DNA from: an uncultured bacterium
Lineage (GTDB): Bacteria; Pseudomonadota; Alphaproteobacteria; CAJXXZ01; 1604HC
Assembly (NCBI GenBank): GCA_913063285.1
Contig: CAJXXZ010000007.1
Location: 1-44,955, forward strand
Direction of reading: 5' to 3'
Length of the DNA: 44,955 nt
Shown here: positions 36,683-44,955 of the stretch, one piece after another
Layout of the letters: each line of letters begins with the position of its first letter
How positions within the stretch are numbered: the stretch's first letter is position 1
The notes under the pieces: generated by a model
The model's input: only the letters and a program-made list of their open reading frames with translations
Told to the model about the DNA's origin: nothing
Databases searched by the model: none
Made by a program: the position numbers and the translations under genes

Positions 36683-38690
36683 CTATATATCTGATAATAT
36701 TGGATTAAATTGCTTCATAAACTCTATTACTGCATTTCCACTGTCTTTGTTTAATACTTCTTTTAGCTTTTGAATGCGAGCTAATCGTCTTAGGTGATAT
36801 ATAGCTGCTCGTGTATTCAGATTAATCTCAATACCCTTTGATCTAATAAAAGTTTCAATCTGCCCTCTTAACATAATTAAACTATCAAATTCAATGTTAT
36901 TGTTTTTTAAGAAATTCTCATCAACAGTGTCCATTAACTTCTTAACTTCATCATTAATATTATGAGCTATTGAATCGATATTAAATTTTATTAATTCTAA
37001 AACAGCTTTATTATGATTAAGAAAATAAGCATGTCTACCTATATTATGAATAATTTTTGCATTATATTCTGATGATTCAATCTGCTCTTTAGCTATTTTT
37101 TTTAACAATTTTCCCTGTGCAAAATGTTTTTCTGAAATAGAATATTGTATTCCTTCATCTCTATAATTATCTTTACCTTGATGATATAACGGAGATAATA
37201 TTTCTTTCAAAACAGTTTCTTTCCAAATCTTATCTTCAGCATTTTTTATTATCAAAGCTTTAATTGAAGAGTATGATATAGGTCTTATTGCTTCCCATTG
37301 ATCGATTGCTATTCTACGTAACATATTATTTATTGGTCTTAAGTCTCTAGGTTCTGTAATTTTATTGTTATTATATAAAGGTATCATACCAAATATACCA
37401 CCTGTTTGTTTTAAATTTGGAAATTCATTTTTATTATATGGAATACCTCTTAGGTTTAGATAATCTTTTATGTGCTCATAATCTTGAAATGATATTTGTT
37501 CCACTTCTCCCTTCTGACGAAATTCTTCAATTTTTAATTCTCTATTATCTTTATCAAACATATCAACATCTATCAATTTTTTATACATTTCATTAAATTT
37601 GTCATGATTTTGCCATCCCATTATTCCAAGCAAAGGGTTGTCGAATTCTAGTAAGCTTACTTGATCCCGTAATTCATCTATATCAGAGTACTTTAATTCT
37701 AATTTTGTCATTATTTCTTCTTTTGCTGATTGGTTTTCATTAAAATTCTTCTCCATGTCTAATAATATTGTATTAAATTGCTTCATATGCTCTGTTACTT
37801 CATTTTTACTATTTTTACCTAATACATCTGCTAGCTTTTGAATGCGAGCTGATTTTCTTAGAGCATATATAGGTACTTGCAAATTGGGGTCATCAATTTT
37901 TATATCGTTGCCTTTAATACGAGCATTAATTATTTTTTTTACAATAGAGTAATGAGCAGGTTTTAGCTCATTTCTTATGTTTAAATCATTAACATTTGCT
38001 AGTAAATTTCTAATTTCAGAAATAATACCAGATCTTATCCAACCGATATTAAATTTTATTAATTTTAAAACAGCTTTATTATAATTAAGAAAATAAGCAT
38101 GTTTACCTATATTATAAATAATTTTTGTAATATCACCTAATGATGCAAACTCCTTTTTAGCTATATTGTAAAAAATTTGAGGCTCTACATCTTGGTCTTC
38201 TTCAACAGAATATTGAATATATGTATCTTTCTCATATAATGAGACACAATATTTCACTACAAATAAAATCCTTTAAACCTGCTTTTTTTAGATTTAAATC
38301 TTTAATAGAAGATAATAATATGTGTCTTATTGCTTCCCATTGATCGATTGCTATTCTACGCAACATATTATTTATTTGTTTTAAGTTTCTAGGATCATCA
38401 ATTTCACTTTTATGATGTGGAATACATCTTAGCTTTAGATAATCTTTTACATCATTATAATCTTCTGATGATATGTTATCAACTTCTCCACTCTTACGAA
38501 AATCTTCAATTTTTAATTCTTGATTGTTTGCATCAAACATATCAAATTTTATCAATTCTTTATACATTTCATTAAATTTATCATGATTATTCCATCCCAT
38601 TATTCCAATAAAAGTATTATTTTATTCTAACATATCAATTTTTTCATGTAATTGATGTGAATCATTATCCTGTACTTCAAATTCTTTCAT
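36683..38690 (-). pseudogene. Two-module family B gene with nonsense codon and frameshift
   Basis: ATG 38690 (AGGAG upstream) reads MKEFEVQDNDSHQLHEKIDM-LE, then a TAA at 38622-38624 where relatives have an acidic residue, then continues in the same frame with NNTFIGIMGWNNHDKFN. A +1 shift near 38245 (CTC in place of the CC expected before LYEKD) breaks EILCPLYEKD. The remainder, from ATG 38257, runs to 36683 through the end of module one (YALRKSARIQKLADVL, LLDMEKNF) and all of module two (LGIMGWQNHDKFN, MLRRIAIDQWEAI, HAYFLNHNKAVLELIKFNI). Removing one base gives 669 codons with one internal stop. The last residues of the usual end (MEKHF) are missing. The shared promoter block is not recognisable upstream. 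Confidence 0.75.
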
Positions 38691-38922
38691 TATTACTCCT
38701 TTGATATATCTTTAGTATGATATCAAAAGATTAATAAATTAAAAATTTAACTTAATTATTTATATTTTAAATTTAATTAAAAACTGATATAATATTTTCA
38801 TGAATACATATGTATAATAATAGCAATTTTAAAATCTTTTATATATATGATGAGACTTCATGATTATAAAAGAAGCTATGTCACTTTTATATAGTTCAAC
38901 ACTTCATTTAACATTATAATAT

Positions 38923-39399
38923 CTAGTTATATATTAATATATAAGCATTTAGATGACTTGCAAATATCAGCCATAACAAATAAGGTGTCATTAAAAATGA
39001 GACATTAGGTAAAGTTTTATATGCTTTACTAATTAATATCGACACCAAAATTATTATCATAATCATGCAGATTAATGCTAATGAAGTTTGATGATATCTA
39101 AAGAATAACGGTGTCCAACACCAATTTAATATAAGTTGAGCGGTATATAGTTGCTTGATTAATTGTATATTTGAGCTAGGTTCTTTTTTCCAAATTAACC
39201 ATCCACTAACGCCTATCATCGCATATAAAATACTCCATGCAATACCAAAGACGTAATTTGGAGGAGTCAAAGGAGAGCGAACTAATGTTTTGTACCAAGT
39301 GTCGACACTTCCTTGCATTACACTACCAATTGCTGAACCTACAAACATAAGCGTAAGAATCCAAAGTGCTAAGTTTATATAACTTTTATTTATATTCAT
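38923..39399 (-). CDS. tspO: TspO/MBR-family membrane protein
   Basis: A translocator protein/peripheral benzodiazepine receptor homologue: a small integral membrane protein binding tetrapyrroles, linked to porphyrin and oxidative-stress signalling. 158 aa with five predicted hydrophobic helices. Family signatures are present: WYKTLVRSPLTPPNYVFGIAW (loop 1-helix II), a Y-MIGVSGWLIW helix, AQLILNWCWTPLFF (helix III) and the C-terminal PYLLWLIFASHLNAYI with the expected W and N. ATG 39399 follows AGGAG. It lies next to a photolyase gene on the same strand; tspO-photolyase pairs are known in other bacteria, suggesting acquisition as a unit. Confidence 0.93.
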   Translation of the reverse strand: MNINKSYINLALWILTLMFVGSAIGSVMQGSVDTWYKTLVRSPLTPPNYVFGIAWSILYAMIGVSGWLIWKKEPSSNIQLIKQLYTAQLILNWCWTPLFFRYHQTSLALICMIMIIILVSILISKAYKTLPNVSFLMTPYLLWLIFASHLNAYILIYN

Positions 39400-39829
39400 A
39401 TTTAATATTCTCCTAACTATTAGGCTAATTTAAATTATTAAGAGCCTTTTCCATTTTAACATCATAAAATTTAATATTTTATGTATATTTTGCTAAGCAC
39501 TTGCTTTCTTAGTTTTAAAAATCATCAATATTATTAATAATCAGTAAATTTTTATAAGAATTAACACAGTAAAAATGATAATTTTAATAATAGTCAAAAT
39601 CTGAATATATAAAATTATGAAATATGTAATAAATAATTTTTATATTATAGTGTAAAAAACGTTATTGTGTTTTATATAAACAAAAATATATTTCATCATT
39701 ATTGATCAAGAGAAAAAATATGATGGAAATTAAATGCATTATTTTATAAATACAAACAGTAATAATAAATTGAAATATAAAAGTTAAATGTATAATTTAT
39801 AATTTAGTTATTATTTTCAAACAAATTTA
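39400..39829. other. Non-coding stretch between tspO and the photolyase echo
   Basis: No frame or repeat recognised. Confidence 0.35.
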
Positions 39830-40000
39830 TTTTCAGTTTCTTCTAAATTTATAATGAAATATGAATAATTTTCACCTAATTTAATCAGTATTTAAAATTT
39901 TCTTTGAAGAAGAGGTTGAAATAAACACTCATGTGGCATATTTTTAGCTCGAAAATAAACTTTCTTATGTACTCTTCCTCAGTATAAAATCAAATTAGTA
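39830..40000 (-). repeat. Decayed duplicate of the photolyase 3' end
   Basis: TTTC-GTTTCTTCTAAATTTA, GGATAATTTTCACCTAAT-like and GGCATATTTTTTAGCTC-like segments at 39835-39990 repeat those at about 40062-40215 inside the photolyase gene. The offset is about 230 bp and there are many substitutions and indels. It lies immediately downstream of the stop codon. Confidence 0.8.
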
Positions 40001-40013
40001 GTGAATCATACAA

Positions 40014-41447
40014 TTATTCTTTTCTAACAGACAGATTTTTGTAAGCCTCTAGCGCTTGATTTCTAGTTTCTTCTAAATTTACAATAGGATACGGATAATT
40101 TTCACCTAATGTAACGCCTGCAGCATTTAAAACTGCTTTTGAAGCAGTCCAAGGTTTAAATAAATATTCATTTGGCATATTTTTTAGCTCAGGAATAAAT
40201 TTTCTTGTGTACTCTCCTTCAGTGTCAAATTTCTCTCCTTGAGTAATTGAATTAAAGATTCTAAAGTATGGAGCGGCATCAGATCCACATCCAGCAACCC
40301 ATTGCCAACCTGCGCTATTGTTTGCTAGATCAGCATCAACTAAGCAATTCCAAAACCAATCACGCCCTTTGTGCCAATGTATATTAAGATTTTTGACCAA
40401 AAAAGATGCTGTTACCATTCTAGTTCTATTGTGCATATATCCTGTTTGCCAAAGCTGTCTCATACCAGCATCTACAATAGGATATCCTGTGTTGCCAGTT
40501 TGCCATGCTTTTAAATATTGAGCATTATTTTTCCAAGGAAATTTATTAAATTTATCATTAAAATTATTCTTATGTAGTGTAGGAAAGTGATGAAGTAGAT
40601 AATATGAAAATTCACGCCAAGTTACTTCACTTAAAAAGTGCTCTATATCTTTTTCATTCGCATATTGAAATCCAAGCTTTTTTACAGATTGCCACACTTG
40701 AGCAGGTGATATTTCGCCAAAATGTAGATGTGGAGATAAAAGAGAGGTTTGATTTTTCATTGGAAAATCACGACAGTACTTATATCCAGCAAGTTTAGTT
40801 TTAATAAATTCAAATAATTTATTTTGTGCCGCTAATTCACCTATATGCCATGATTTTGTAATTTTTGTATGCCATGTTGTGTTTTTTGGTATTAAATTTA
40901 AACTTGAGATAGTTAATTTATTTTGTAAATTCTTTATAGCATTAATTTTAGTGGGTTTTTCTATAGCCTTACGAGGATTATACTGATGTGCTCTTTTTTT
41001 ATATGGAGTAAATACCTTATAATAAGCTTCGTCATCTTTTAATATTTCCTGCGCATTCCATAAGCAGCTACTATTAAAAATTTTATAATTAATATTTTTT
41101 TTTCCACAAAGAGACTTGACATCATTTTCTTGCTTTATATGCCATGGTTCATAGCATGCGTTACAAAAGATAGTGTGAATTTCGTATTGTTCAATTAGTG
41201 ATTGCATTACTGTACTTGCTGTTCCAATAAAAATATTTAATTTGCCATCAAGTGCATCGTTTAAACTATTTAGTGAGTGATGTAACCAAACTTTACTAGC
41301 TGCACCAATTTTAAATTCATTCAAAGCGCAATCATCAAATATATAAATTGGTAATGTCTGTTGAAATTGTGCTGCTTCAAAAAGTGCTGGATTGTCTGAT
41401 AACCTTAAATCTTGTCGAAACCAAACTATTGAGATTTCATTTTTCAT
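40014..41447 (-). CDS. phrB: Deoxyribodipyrimidine photolyase (class I CPD type)
   Basis: Light-driven repair of cyclobutane pyrimidine dimers using FADH-. The N-terminal antenna domain starts IVWFRQDLRLSDNPALFEA. The FAD domain has SPHLHFGEISPAQVW, FLSEVTWREFSYYLL, TGYPIVDAGMRQLWQTGYMH, NRTRMVTASFLVK, WNCLVDADLANNSAGWQWVAG and GSDAAPYFRIFN, typical of class I enzymes. 477 aa is full length. The final residues follow the FIPEL and YP-PIV-L-E-R pattern. A photolyase in a reduced, apparently intracellular genome is unexpected and implies light exposure or an extracellular stage of the bacterium or its host. Confidence 0.95.
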   Translation of the reverse strand: MKNEISIVWFRQDLRLSDNPALFEAAQFQQTLPIYIFDDCALNEFKIGAASKVWLHHSLNSLNDALDGKLNIFIGTASTVMQSLIEQYEIHTIFCNACYEPWHIKQENDVKSLCGKKNINYKIFNSSCLWNAQEILKDDEAYYKVFTPYKKRAHQYNPRKAIEKPTKINAIKNLQNKLTISSLNLIPKNTTWHTKITKSWHIGELAAQNKLFEFIKTKLAGYKYCRDFPMKNQTSLLSPHLHFGEISPAQVWQSVKKLGFQYANEKDIEHFLSEVTWREFSYYLLHHFPTLHKNNFNDKFNKFPWKNNAQYLKAWQTGNTGYPIVDAGMRQLWQTGYMHNRTRMVTASFLVKNLNIHWHKGRDWFWNCLVDADLANNSAGWQWVAGCGSDAAPYFRIFNSITQGEKFDTEGEYTRKFIPELKNMPNEYLFKPWTASKAVLNAAGVTLGENYPYPIVNLEETRNQALEAYKNLSVRKE

Positions 41448-43073
41448 ATAAGTTAGCCATTAAATTATGGTATCGTTTTCATTAAATATAATCAAGTTTG
41501 TTTTGATTTTATGAACAATAAACTATATCTAGATCAATTACTAATTTTTATATAAAGTGTTATTTATCAATCTATCAATCAATATTAATAAAATTTACGC
41601 AAATTATTATCCATAACTTTTTACATTAATTTTAAATAACATAATAAAAAATATCAGTAATAATTATAAATAATATTTTGTAAATTTTTACAAACATGAT
41701 TCGTTAATTTTAGTATTTTTATAAGTCTTCATCTTAATTTAAATTATTATGTAAAAGTGTCGTTTTTAAAGTAAATTTAGTAAGCTATCTACTTATCAAG
41801 TAACTTTAGTACATGTGTACTAATTTATTTTAGATAAAACTTTATGATGTATATTTTAATTTTGATTTAGTATATTTAAGCATTATTTTCAGTGCAAAAA
41901 TTTATATTTTTTTTCAAATTGATATTCTATACATTTTTGTAATACTAAAGTGCAAAATTTTCCTTACACCAATATTATTATTTCTTTGAAAATTTGATTA
42001 GTTTCATAGTAATCATATTAACAATTTAAAAATAATATGAATAAATCAAAAATGAATAAAATTATTTATATATTACATGTAATTACTTAAAGTTTTGTCG
42101 TGAATTTTAATTTAAAATATAATGATATTCGTTGTAAAAATTTATAGCAACTGAGTTAAGTATCATACTTAAATTTACAAATTTCGTATAATAAAAATTT
42201 TTCTTTAAAACTGAAAAATGAAGTTTCATATTATGAAATAAAAGGTTTTTTTAACTAATACTAATTTTAAAACTTAATATTATTTTTGATAATTCTTATT
42301 AAGAATAATTTTAATAAATATGAATCTCTAAAATTCACACACTGACGATAAAATATGTAGTACTTTTCATGAAAAAAATAAATTTTATATTTTTAAACAT
42401 ATAATTTAATATGAATTAATGTAATTTGACAACTATGATAGTCAATATTGTACTAAAATTTTGATGAAAATAATGAGTTATATAATAATAAACAAAATAG
42501 TTACAAGCTATATTTTAAAAGTTTTAAAGAAATTTGTACTAAAATCAACTTTATAATGAAATATTATTCTAAATTAGATGATGTAGTATTTTTTTCAATG
42601 TTGAAAATTTTTACTAAAGTTTATATGACGTAACTTACATTACTGATTAATAAATTCAAGTATGATGATAAAATCATGCTATAAATAAAGTTGTTAATAA
42701 TATAAACTAAAAATTTAATTTACTAAATTATGCTTTAATCGAAGAAAAATCTCTTTTTTTACACTTAAACTAAGTAAATTTAATCTAAAATCATCAAGTG
42801 AGTATAAATTAATTTTATTTTATATATCAAAATATAACATTTTTAATTTTTAAAAAATTATGATTTTAAAACTAAAAAATAAAATAATTAATATTTTTAC
42901 GTTAAGGTATATGTGATAAACAAGAAACTTTGAAAACAAAATAATTTTATGAAAAAATATAATTTTTATATCAAACTTTTTAACAAATAGAAGATAAACT
43001 TTTTAAATATATATTTTTTATACAAGAATATGGTTAAGTATTTGTTTATTAAAAATCAAAATTTGATTTAAAA
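41448..43073. other. 1.6-kb stretch without genes
   Basis: No intact frame, RNA gene or clear repeat seen. It is notable because in most alphaproteobacteria rpsR and rplI would follow rpsF here. Confidence 0.45.
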
Positions 43074-43577
43074 TCAATCTATTGCGCAGTAGGGTAAAAC
43101 TCCTATGTAACGAGCTCTTTTTATTGCTTTACTTACATATCTTTTAATTACAGGATACTGAGGTAATTTAGATAAAATAGGCATTTTGTCTAAAATTCTA
43201 CCTCTTTGAGTTGTATTAATACGAAGATCTGAATCAAGAAACATGTTATCGTTAATGTGTCTTATTGTGTCATGACGATTGTCTATTGATTCTTTTTTAA
43301 GCAAAATCTTAATTATCATATGTCTTAATACTAGATCATTTACTGAAAATAATCTACTAAGATCTTTGACTTTTGATGCCTCCATCTCTAAATCAAGTAA
43401 AATTCTATGACCTTGAGCATGCTTTTTCATTGGATAGGATAGATTTTGTACTCCGTCATACTTTTGATTTACAACACGAACATTTCCGCATTCTTCTAAT
43501 ATTTCAGCAATTAAATCTTTTGCTTTTTGTCCAGATAGACTTGGAACTAAAACACAAGCTGTTCTATACATACGCAC
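43074..43577 (-). CDS. rpsF: Ribosomal protein S6 fused to a degenerate S18
   Basis: Residues 1-98 are a divergent S6: MYRTACVLVPSL, IAEILEECGNVRVVNQKYDGVQ, LSYPMKKHAQGHRILLDLE and RLFSVNDLVLRHMIIKI. The remaining 69 residues are not an S6 tail but resemble S18: FLDSDLRINTTQRGRIL parallels the YKDI--LKNYITESGKIV region of S18, and the end RYVSKAIKRARYIGVLPYC parallels QRQLARAIKRARYLSLLPY. S6 and S18 bind each other on the 30S platform and are normally adjacent genes (rpsF-rpsR-rplI), so loss of the intervening stop explains the fusion. The S18 part carries about four extra residues and lacks the usual N-terminus. No separate rpsR or rplI follows. GTG 43577 fits a leaderless promoter; ATG 43571 is the alternative start. 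Confidence 0.8.
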   Translation of the reverse strand: MRMYRTACVLVPSLSGQKAKDLIAEILEECGNVRVVNQKYDGVQNLSYPMKKHAQGHRILLDLEMEASKVKDLSRLFSVNDLVLRHMIIKILLKKESIDNRHDTIRHINDNMFLDSDLRINTTQRGRILDKMPILSKLPQYPVIKRYVSKAIKRARYIGVLPYCAID

Positions 43578-43582
43578 AACTA

Positions 43583-43611
43583 ATTATATATTATGAATTT
43601 TAACTCTGCAA
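43583..43611 (-). promoter_or_regulatory. Leaderless-type promoter of the S6-S18 gene
   Basis: TTGCAG (43606-43611), 17-nt spacer, perfect TATAAT (43583-43588), 5 nt to GTG 43577. If ATG 43571 is used, the leader is only a few nucleotides. Confidence 0.55.
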
Positions 43612-43784
43612 TATCTTGTTTTAAATATAATTTAATTAATAATTTTCAAACTAATTTTGCACTATTATAATAACTATTTTCAAATAATATTCAACATAAT
43701 GTATAGCAAGTTGTTTTTAATGTAATACACTTAATAAATTATATTCATTGACATAAGTTATTTTGTAGATCATCATATAGTGAT

Positions 43785-44033
43785 ATGAGGTTTATACATG
43801 TTTCAGCAATTATATCATGTTTGATTTTACTTTATATGCATGTTTTAAGAACATCTATGATGCATCTGATAGATCTTAAGATATTACAGGTACAGTCAAA
43901 AAAGGAAGAGATAGAACTTTCAACTGCCGAATTAGCAACTTTAATCTCTCCTTCAAAAATGTCTAAACTTTTAAAACGATATAAGTTGGATATTACTCCA
44001 GTTACAACTTCATCTTTTATAGAACAAGATTAA
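43785..44033 (+). CDS. Small single-pass membrane protein, FtsL-like
   Basis: 82 aa: one N-terminal membrane segment (about residues 5-22, VSAIISCLILLYMHVL), a short probable coiled coil (about 30-48) and a tail ELATLISPSKMSKLLKRYKLD followed by TPV. The topology, size and the E-A-L-SP-++-LA-KY-L--P pattern are those of FtsL, the divisome protein that pairs with FtsB and recruits FtsI. Sequence conservation of FtsL is always low, so this is a structural guess. It has TTGACA 31 nt upstream of the start and is convergent with mutL. It is not accompanied by ftsI, mraW or mraZ. Confidence 0.45.
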   Translation: MRFIHVSAIISCLILLYMHVLRTSMMHLIDLKILQVQSKKEEIELSTAELATLISPSKMSKLLKRYKLDITPVTTSSFIEQD

Positions 44034-44057
44034 TGTATGATATTATTTTATCTAATT

Positions 44058-44955
44058 TTATCTATCAAACAGCTTTTGAAATTTATTCATTGGTAAAAAT
44101 ATATAAGCATTTCTACCATGATTACATACTCCATATGATGAAGAGATTTTTTTAGTAATTTCATACATTTGATCTGAGGTCAGTTTTGTATTTGCTTTTA
44201 TACTATTTTTACAAGCGGCATTTGCAAGTAGCTTACTCCAAAATATGTGATTGCAATCATCAAAGGAAAGATCAGTAATATTTTCGATAAAATTTTGAAT
44301 TAGTTCAGTTGAATTTTTAGGCCAAAAAGTTGGAATATGCGTTACCCATAATTGATTTTTATCTGTATCATCATTATTTTTATTGTTATCATCAATTTTT
44401 TCATTCTTTGACTTTGACTTTTCATCATCAGGTTGTTTTGTATTAGATTTATGTATTATTAATCCCCATTTATGTAATTTTTTAATATTATCTTGAATAA
44501 TTGTATATTCTTCATTAGTAAGATTAATTTCAATTGGAAAAAGTAATGTTTGGCCATAATTTGGCTTTATACTTGATTTCCAAATTTCGTACATTTGACG
44601 TTCATGAGCCGCATGTTGATCAATGATTATTACACCAAAATTTGTTTGTGCTACGATATAACTATTATGAATTTGACCTATTATCGAAAAATCATCATTT
44701 TGTAATGCAAATAGTAAATTTTGTGTTTCTTGTGATATAAATTCATCTTGTATAATGTGAGTATCTTCTTTTAATTCATTTTTGTTGTTTTGTACAAAAT
44801 ATTTTGAAATTAAATTGTTAGAAAATTTTGTATTGTTAGAATTTGTCGTGAATTTTGGTGAAAATTTTGCAGATAAGCTTGATGACTGTAATGTTTTTTT
44901 AGATGTAATATTTATATCATCGACTTTATGAGTAGGTGTAATATTTGAGCCATCG
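44058..44955 (-). CDS. mutL: DNA mismatch repair protein MutL, C-terminal part (5' end outside window)
   Basis: Open without a stop from the right edge to 44058. The visible part begins in the variable linker (Ser/Asn/Lys-rich). It enters the dimerisation domain at about GQIHNSYIVAQTNFGVIIID, then QHAAHERQMYE (DQHA-x2-E-x4-E, the pattern of the MutL endonuclease site), an acidic lysine/aspartate-rich insertion (residues DDEKSKSKNEKIDDNNKN, about 44390-44445), LLANAACKNSIKANTKLT and the terminal CNHGRNAYIFLPMNKFQKLFDR. MutL couples MutS mismatch recognition to strand removal. An internal ATG at 44594 is not the true start. Confidence 0.92.
   Translation of the reverse strand, partial: DGSNITPTHKVDDINITSKKTLQSSSLSAKFSPKFTTNSNNTKFSNNLISKYFVQNNKNELKEDTHIIQDEFISQETQNLLFALQNDDFSIIGQIHNSYIVAQTNFGVIIIDQHAAHERQMYEIWKSSIKPNYGQTLLFPIEINLTNEEYTIIQDNIKKLHKWGLIIHKSNTKQPDDEKSKSKNEKIDDNNKNNDDTDKNQLWVTHIPTFWPKNSTELIQNFIENITDLSFDDCNHIFWSKLLANAACKNSIKANTKLTSDQMYEITKKISSSYGVCNHGRNAYIFLPMNKFQKLFDR

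Noticed and set aside
40318-40798. Two plus-strand frames (67 and 64 codons)
   Set aside because: Antisense shadows of the photolyase FAD domain.

Overview
The window comes from a very AT-rich, reducing bacterial genome with long decayed stretches, lineage-specific paralogue families and several broken genes. The recognisable housekeeping genes are dnaG-rpoD, a bacterial-type valS, tatD, xthA-type exonuclease, mutL, rpsF, an orphan purC and tRNAs without encoded CCA. Together they point to an intracellular or host-associated alphaproteobacterium of Rickettsiales/Holosporales type. This placement is inferred from gene content and has not been tested by phylogeny.

Layout. (1) 1-12.5 kb, plus 16.6-18.1 kb, hold family A: paralogous all-helical proteins that start with a very short hydrophobic signal-like segment (MKY/MRY/MKH + I/L-rich). 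Seven are intact; there is also a copy running off the left edge, a signal-less 165-aa member, decayed copies, and possible orphan 5' ends. (2) 12.6-15 kb: tatD, a frameshifted purC and a divergent exonuclease III gene. (3) 18-24 kb: tRNA-Pro, a tandem array derived from the 3' end of rpoD, the rpoD-dnaG operon and an unknown membrane-anchored protein. (4) 24.7-38.7 kb holds family B: large helical proteins without signal peptides, carrying a GxMGW...FN motif and a RIAIxQWE motif. Three are intact and three are broken, in one long minus-strand block interrupted by an ACP-like gene, tRNA-Ser and valS. (5) 38.9-41.4 kb: tspO and a class I photolyase gene. (6) 43-45 kb: a ribosomal protein gene that appears to fuse S6 to S18, a small FtsL-like protein, and the C-terminal part of mutL.

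Main observations. Every family A gene with a signal segment has a -35/-10 promoter whose -10 box ends only 5-9 nt (usually 5-7) before the start codon. The mRNAs should therefore be leaderless or nearly so, and this reassigns one start (GTG at 9423). Family B genes instead share a different conserved promoter (TTGACA-like, TTTTAAGAAAG in the spacer, TATATA-like) about 50 nt upstream, followed by an AGGAG-type ribosome site. Tandem duplication is a recurrent process here: in-frame duplications of 42, 45, 48, 114 and 300 bp occur inside family genes, and decaying echoes of gene 3' ends lie directly downstream of rpoD (135-bp period), the photolyase (about 230 bp) and a family A gene (144 bp). 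Three A-tract -1 frameshifts (purC and two in one family B gene) would each be repaired by adding a single A.
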